Positions 60,474 through 64,000 of a stretch of 64,000 nucleotides of DNA are shown here, piece by piece (the first letter of the stretch is position 1; each line of letters begins with the position of its first letter). The stretch is from Hyalella azteca (taxonomy: Eukaryota > Arthropoda > Malacostraca > Amphipoda > Hyalellidae), in the NCBI RefSeq assembly GCF_000764305.2, contig NW_025930752.1, positions 393,499-457,498 of the forward strand, in the 5' to 3' direction. Made by a program: the position numbers and the translations under genes. The notes below the pieces were generated by a model that was given only the letters and a program-made list of their open reading frames with translations, was not told the origin of the DNA and did not search any database.

Positions 60474-60843
60474 TTAACACGTTGACTACGATTGCTTCAT
60501 CTTGTACTTTTGTTTCATTTTTCTAGTACTTTTATGGAACAGGGTTGCCAGACTTTCTTTTTTTACCGGACAAATTCCGTGATTTAGTTTTTTCAATTTA
60601 GGTGGTCGGCTAAAATTTATGATAGGAGTTGTAAGGGGCGCTTCCTAATTAAATAAAAAAAATTGAATTTTTACACCGGAACCTACAAATATACTAGTAT
60701 ATATTAAGTTATAGGCCTTTTTTGGCCTTTTTGTTCACGGACTTAATTGGCCGTTTTTAGGCCATCTGGCAACCCTGAATTATGTACCAGGAGAAAAACA
60801 TTTCGTGGTACGCATATGTACCAATACGTAGTCAACGTGTTAA
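60474..60843. mobile_element. TTAA-flanked piggyBac-like MITE with an internal element
   Basis: TTAACACGTTGACTACG at 60474-60490 is perfectly inverted at 60827-60843. The outer TTAA on each side is the expected piggyBac target-site duplication, leaving a 13-bp terminal inverted repeat CACGTTGACTACG. Weaker complementarity continues inward: both sides have TTTTTCT then AGTAC or GGTAC about 35-45 bp in. There is no coding capacity, so it would depend on a transposase supplied elsewhere. Family assignment rests on TTAA plus terminal repeats only. Confidence 0.75.
60540..60777. mobile_element. hAT-like MITE nested in the piggyBac-like element
   Basis: CAGGGTTGCCAGA at 60540-60552 is perfectly inverted at 60765-60777, a 13-bp terminal repeat with the CAGGG start common in hAT elements. 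The interior has no open frame; GGCCTTTTTTGGCCTTTTT-like sequence lies near the right side. The 8 bases flanking each end (TTATGGAA, AATTATGT) do not match as a target-site duplication, so insertion by hAT transposition is unproven. Confidence 0.65.
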
Positions 60844-63384
60844 GCCACTTATTTTTCACACTTGTGAGCTGCTAGAATCAGCCACTGTCTGCGTTATTCA
60901 CATTCAAACGTATTTTTTGTTAGCTGCAAGCTCTGCAAAATGGTGAAGAATGGTTGTATCATGATAGGTTTTGTGGCATGTATGGCGAGTTCATTATCGA
61001 AAAACGCTTCGGAATCAAATTTGGAAAAATGTGTACTGAAGTGAAATTTCTGGGCCAACAGGAGTAACGGTCATTGGTTAAATTACGTCGTGTTTGTTCA
61101 GTTTTTTAGAAGAGGTTGGAATGAGAAATTAAATCTCGCAGATCTCAGCTCCCTGATATCAGAAGAAGTAAATGAATTTTTTTCAGAGAAGTCTTTTCGA
61201 ACATGCACGAGCCTCCAATCGGCTGTGCGTAAAACTGAACTCACAACTTCCGTTTCTGTTCCGAATCCATCATCCATTTCAAGCTCATTCACCGCCTAGC
61301 AATGTTTCCTCGAGCATAGCTTAATAATGCTTCTGGAATTGAGAAGAAATTACGCTTGGTAATCCACAAGAAGCCTGCAGAATTGTGTACCTTGTGTTTT
61401 AAAAGACTAAATGATCCAATCACGACTGGGAAATATGCGGCGACCTAAAATGAGCTCATAAGCTATACGTAGCTAGGTGTTCTAACAACTGAGTGTATTG
61501 GAAAAATCCCTTTGTTTCTAATTATATTGAAAGAGTAGGGCACGGCATTAACATTAAAATATAAAATGATTTTTCACCCTAGATGCGATAGCACAATTAC
61601 AAATACATTTGTTGAGCCTCATTACAAATACATTTGTTGTTGTTGTTTGGCGAGCCTCAACCGAAAAAGCGTTCATGCTCTTTGAATTTGGGCGAAATAA
61701 ACAACTTGCTGGAACATCCTTCAAGATCGAACCTCATTTACAGTACCAATGCAGTATTTTCTGAATCTGCCATGGGGAATTTGAAATAATTTATCATTCG
61801 TGATGCAGACATCTACAAAATCAGTCAAGACTATTTCTTCGAAAGTCTAAAGTACTCGTAAGAAAAACGAATTAATTCCTGAGCTGCATTCATTGTTTCT
61901 TTACAACATCCAGCTCTCAAATCTAAAAGACACACAAATAACTAGAAAAGTAAAATTTATGTTTACTGTTGAAATTTACTTAGCATATTCAAAACAAATT
62001 TTTTGCATTTTTTTGCATCAGTGAGCGTACAAAATGTAAGCCGCTTCCGTCACTAATTAAGTAATTTTGATAAATGAATCCAAAGTTCAAAGTACTCTAA
62101 TATGAATCCAGGTTTTTGTTCGCAACTACATCGCGCGAAACTCCAAAATGTCGCAGTAGCAAAAGAGCAACTCACGATATTTTCTTACCAAAATATGGAT
62201 AAAGAAATAAATAAATTATTAAAACGTAGGCTGCACGGATTTATTAGTGAAATCTATTGTGAAAAACTCTGTACATTTTTAAAGGCAAGGAGGCAGGTTC
62301 AGACTTTTTGAAAATAATATTGTCAACTGTAAAAATACATGTGGAACCGTAAATTTGTTCTGTTAATTGACAAATGTTATTATAGATGCAATTTTGATAG
62401 CGGTGAAGTTGATAAAGAATAAACGGCTGTAAATATCAGTCCTCCAATGACCGCTGGTTGTTCTTCTATTCGCGTTGCTCACGTCCAATTGAAATGCATG
62501 CTATTTGTTCGCTTACAAGATTTTCAGTCCACTTGAATCGTAAGGGTATCAAAATCTACGCATTTTCACTTCGTTGAATCATATCACATTTTATTATATC
62601 ACTGAACAGAATTATTTGTTTAGTTAATCCATAACTCGAGAGCTTGGAGGTGTGCATGGAGCTCCAAAATTAAGAAGCAAAAGTGGTGTATCCAAACGTC
62701 GCATTCAAATGAATTTAGAGGAAATTAGTTTGATTGATACTTAAGATAAATTATACTCAACTTTAAGTATAAAAAACAAGTAATACAAGTAATACAATTC
62801 AAAACAAGTAATATAACGTCTCTCAAACAAGTATTGAAACACGTGTAAAAAATTATATAGAGTATATAAATAAGTAAATAAGTATGGAGTATAGAAACAA
62901 GCATTGAATCCAGAAAAATATTGATAATTTACGATTGATTCACAAATTCCGTTTTTGCTTTAAATTTTATTTTATGAATGCGCACGTAGTTTCAATGAAT
63001 GTTTCTTCTCACGTTTAAGTTTAGCAGCTGCCTTGTGCACAAAGTACATGTATTGGAAAACCTGTAAACTGTGCACGATTTTTTTTACTACAACCAATGT
63101 TGTCAAAATACGACGTATTACTAATGAAATTCATTGCGCTAAAGCACATTTGCCCGTTATTCCATCATTTTCAGATTAAACCTAGTGCTTTTTAACTGCA
63201 TGAAATACCACAGTACTTTTTCGAAAGTTATTCCTAAACGTGCGCCCTACGAACATCATGAGCTCTTGGGAAATTCTTTTTTGCTTTTTTAGCGTTGATT
63301 TGGAGAAGTTTCAGCTCCCCGTCTTGCACGTGTTCAAGACGTCAAAAGCAGTAATTCAATCCTCATGTCGGATGCTGATCTAAT
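60844..63384. other. AT-rich spacer
   Basis: A 25-bp tandem pair starting ATTACAAATACATTTGTTG lies at 61596-61645. Loose AACAAGTAATA repeats lie at about 62760-62895. Frames at 61090-61299 (plus), 61098-61292 (minus) and 62102-62311 (plus) are unrecognised. Confidence 0.4.
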
Positions 63385-63876
63385 TTGCAAGTTAGGTGGC
63401 CTGTCACGAAGCTCCAGGTGACAAACGAAGTTATGCTCGATCTCGTACAGGTGTTAGGAGCCACACTTTTTTGGGACCTTCTCAGCCGCCAATCGTCGAG
63501 GCTCATCGAACTACAAAAAATATTGCTTAAGAACTTACCGTTTATAAATGAGCATAGATTTAATTACAATTTTTTCATCAAGTATTCATTATTCAAGGTC
63601 AAACCTACTATAATATTAGCTGATAGGAAAGCTACACAAAGAATATGGGTTTATATATGCCTTGTCGAACAATTGGCAGCACAACAACAGAAAATTAGCT
63701 CAAGAGCAATCCTTTTCTTCAAATTTATCTCCAAAAAGCAATATCGTAATACTAAACCAGAATGTTCCCTTACCCCCTACATTTTAATTTCAATATCAAT
63801 AAACTCAACCCTCTTACATCCCACGATGTCTTATACAATGTGCTCAAGCAGCGCCTTCCAAAAAGGTCCAACTTGA
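63385..63876 (+). other. 163-codon open frame, unrecognised
   Basis: This is the longest non-repetitive frame in the window, from ATG at 63385 to the stop ending at 63876. The first 60 or so residues look fairly protein-like (EVMLDLVQVLG, SSRLIELQKILLKNL); the rest drifts into K, I, S and Y typical of AT-rich noise. No motif, signal peptide or transmembrane segment is convincing. No splice sites or second exon support it, and a chance open frame is as likely. Confidence 0.12.
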
Positions 63877-64000
63877 CGTCAGGGACCCAACCTCAAACTG
63901 CGTGTAACAGGGTCAAATTTTCATTATTAACACAACCTTGAGTCGAATTAACCTAACCTTAGTTTCCCCCAAATAGTTTGTCGAGGTAGGCAAAACCATG
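63877..64000. other. Right edge of window
   Basis: Short AT-rich tail with no feature seen. Confidence 0.4.

Overview
This window looks like non-coding, repeat-rich nuclear DNA from a draft eukaryote assembly, most likely an invertebrate and plausibly an arthropod. It is AT-rich, and CpG does not look depleted by eye. No bacterial-style gene layout is visible. There are many tandem arrays of simple and complex units and several small inverted-repeat (MITE-like) elements. Open frames rarely exceed about 100 codons, and the longest ones come from tandem repeats. I cannot name the species. I recognise no complete gene, tRNA, rRNA, CRISPR array or known operon.

The best coding signal is one short minus-strand first exon at 6450-6489. 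It has an ATG, a 13-residue hydrophobic signal-peptide-like stretch and a consensus GTAAGT donor in phase 1. This is the usual start of a small secreted-protein gene. Its later exons would lie at lower coordinates or off the left edge, and I could not find them. A second coding trace is a decayed minus-strand frame at 39859-40083 with one internal stop.

Layout. 0-6.5 kb: AT-rich spacer, a 24-bp minisatellite whose units read as octapeptides, and the first exon. 6.9-8.1 kb: an eight-copy 55-bp array and a MITE copy. 10.5 kb: two adjacent perfect hairpins. 13.5-14.0 kb: a Nextera mate-pair junction adapter left in the assembly, next to a CTG-rich 82-bp array. 20 kb: an ACTAT pentanucleotide array. 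22.6 kb: a 29/32-bp array. 24.3-26.9 kb: interleaved duplicated blocks around a 79-bp satellite with dimeric higher-order structure. 31.5-36.2 kb: a dense cluster of at least seven unrelated tandem arrays. 39.7-40.1 kb: an inverted-repeat dimer abutting the coding relic. 42 kb: a GTT/GCT-rich array. 44.2 and 48.6 kb: more copies of the same MITE, the second a tandem dimer. 50.4 kb: a 115-bp array. 56.7 kb: a 15-bp array. 57.7 kb: a palindrome-rich inverted-repeat element. 60.5-60.8 kb: a TTAA-flanked piggyBac-like MITE that carries a second, hAT-like inverted-repeat element inside it.

I found no convincing new multi-gene biological system. The notable items are the assembly artefact, the small transposon families and nesting, the structured satellites, and the orphan signal-peptide exon.
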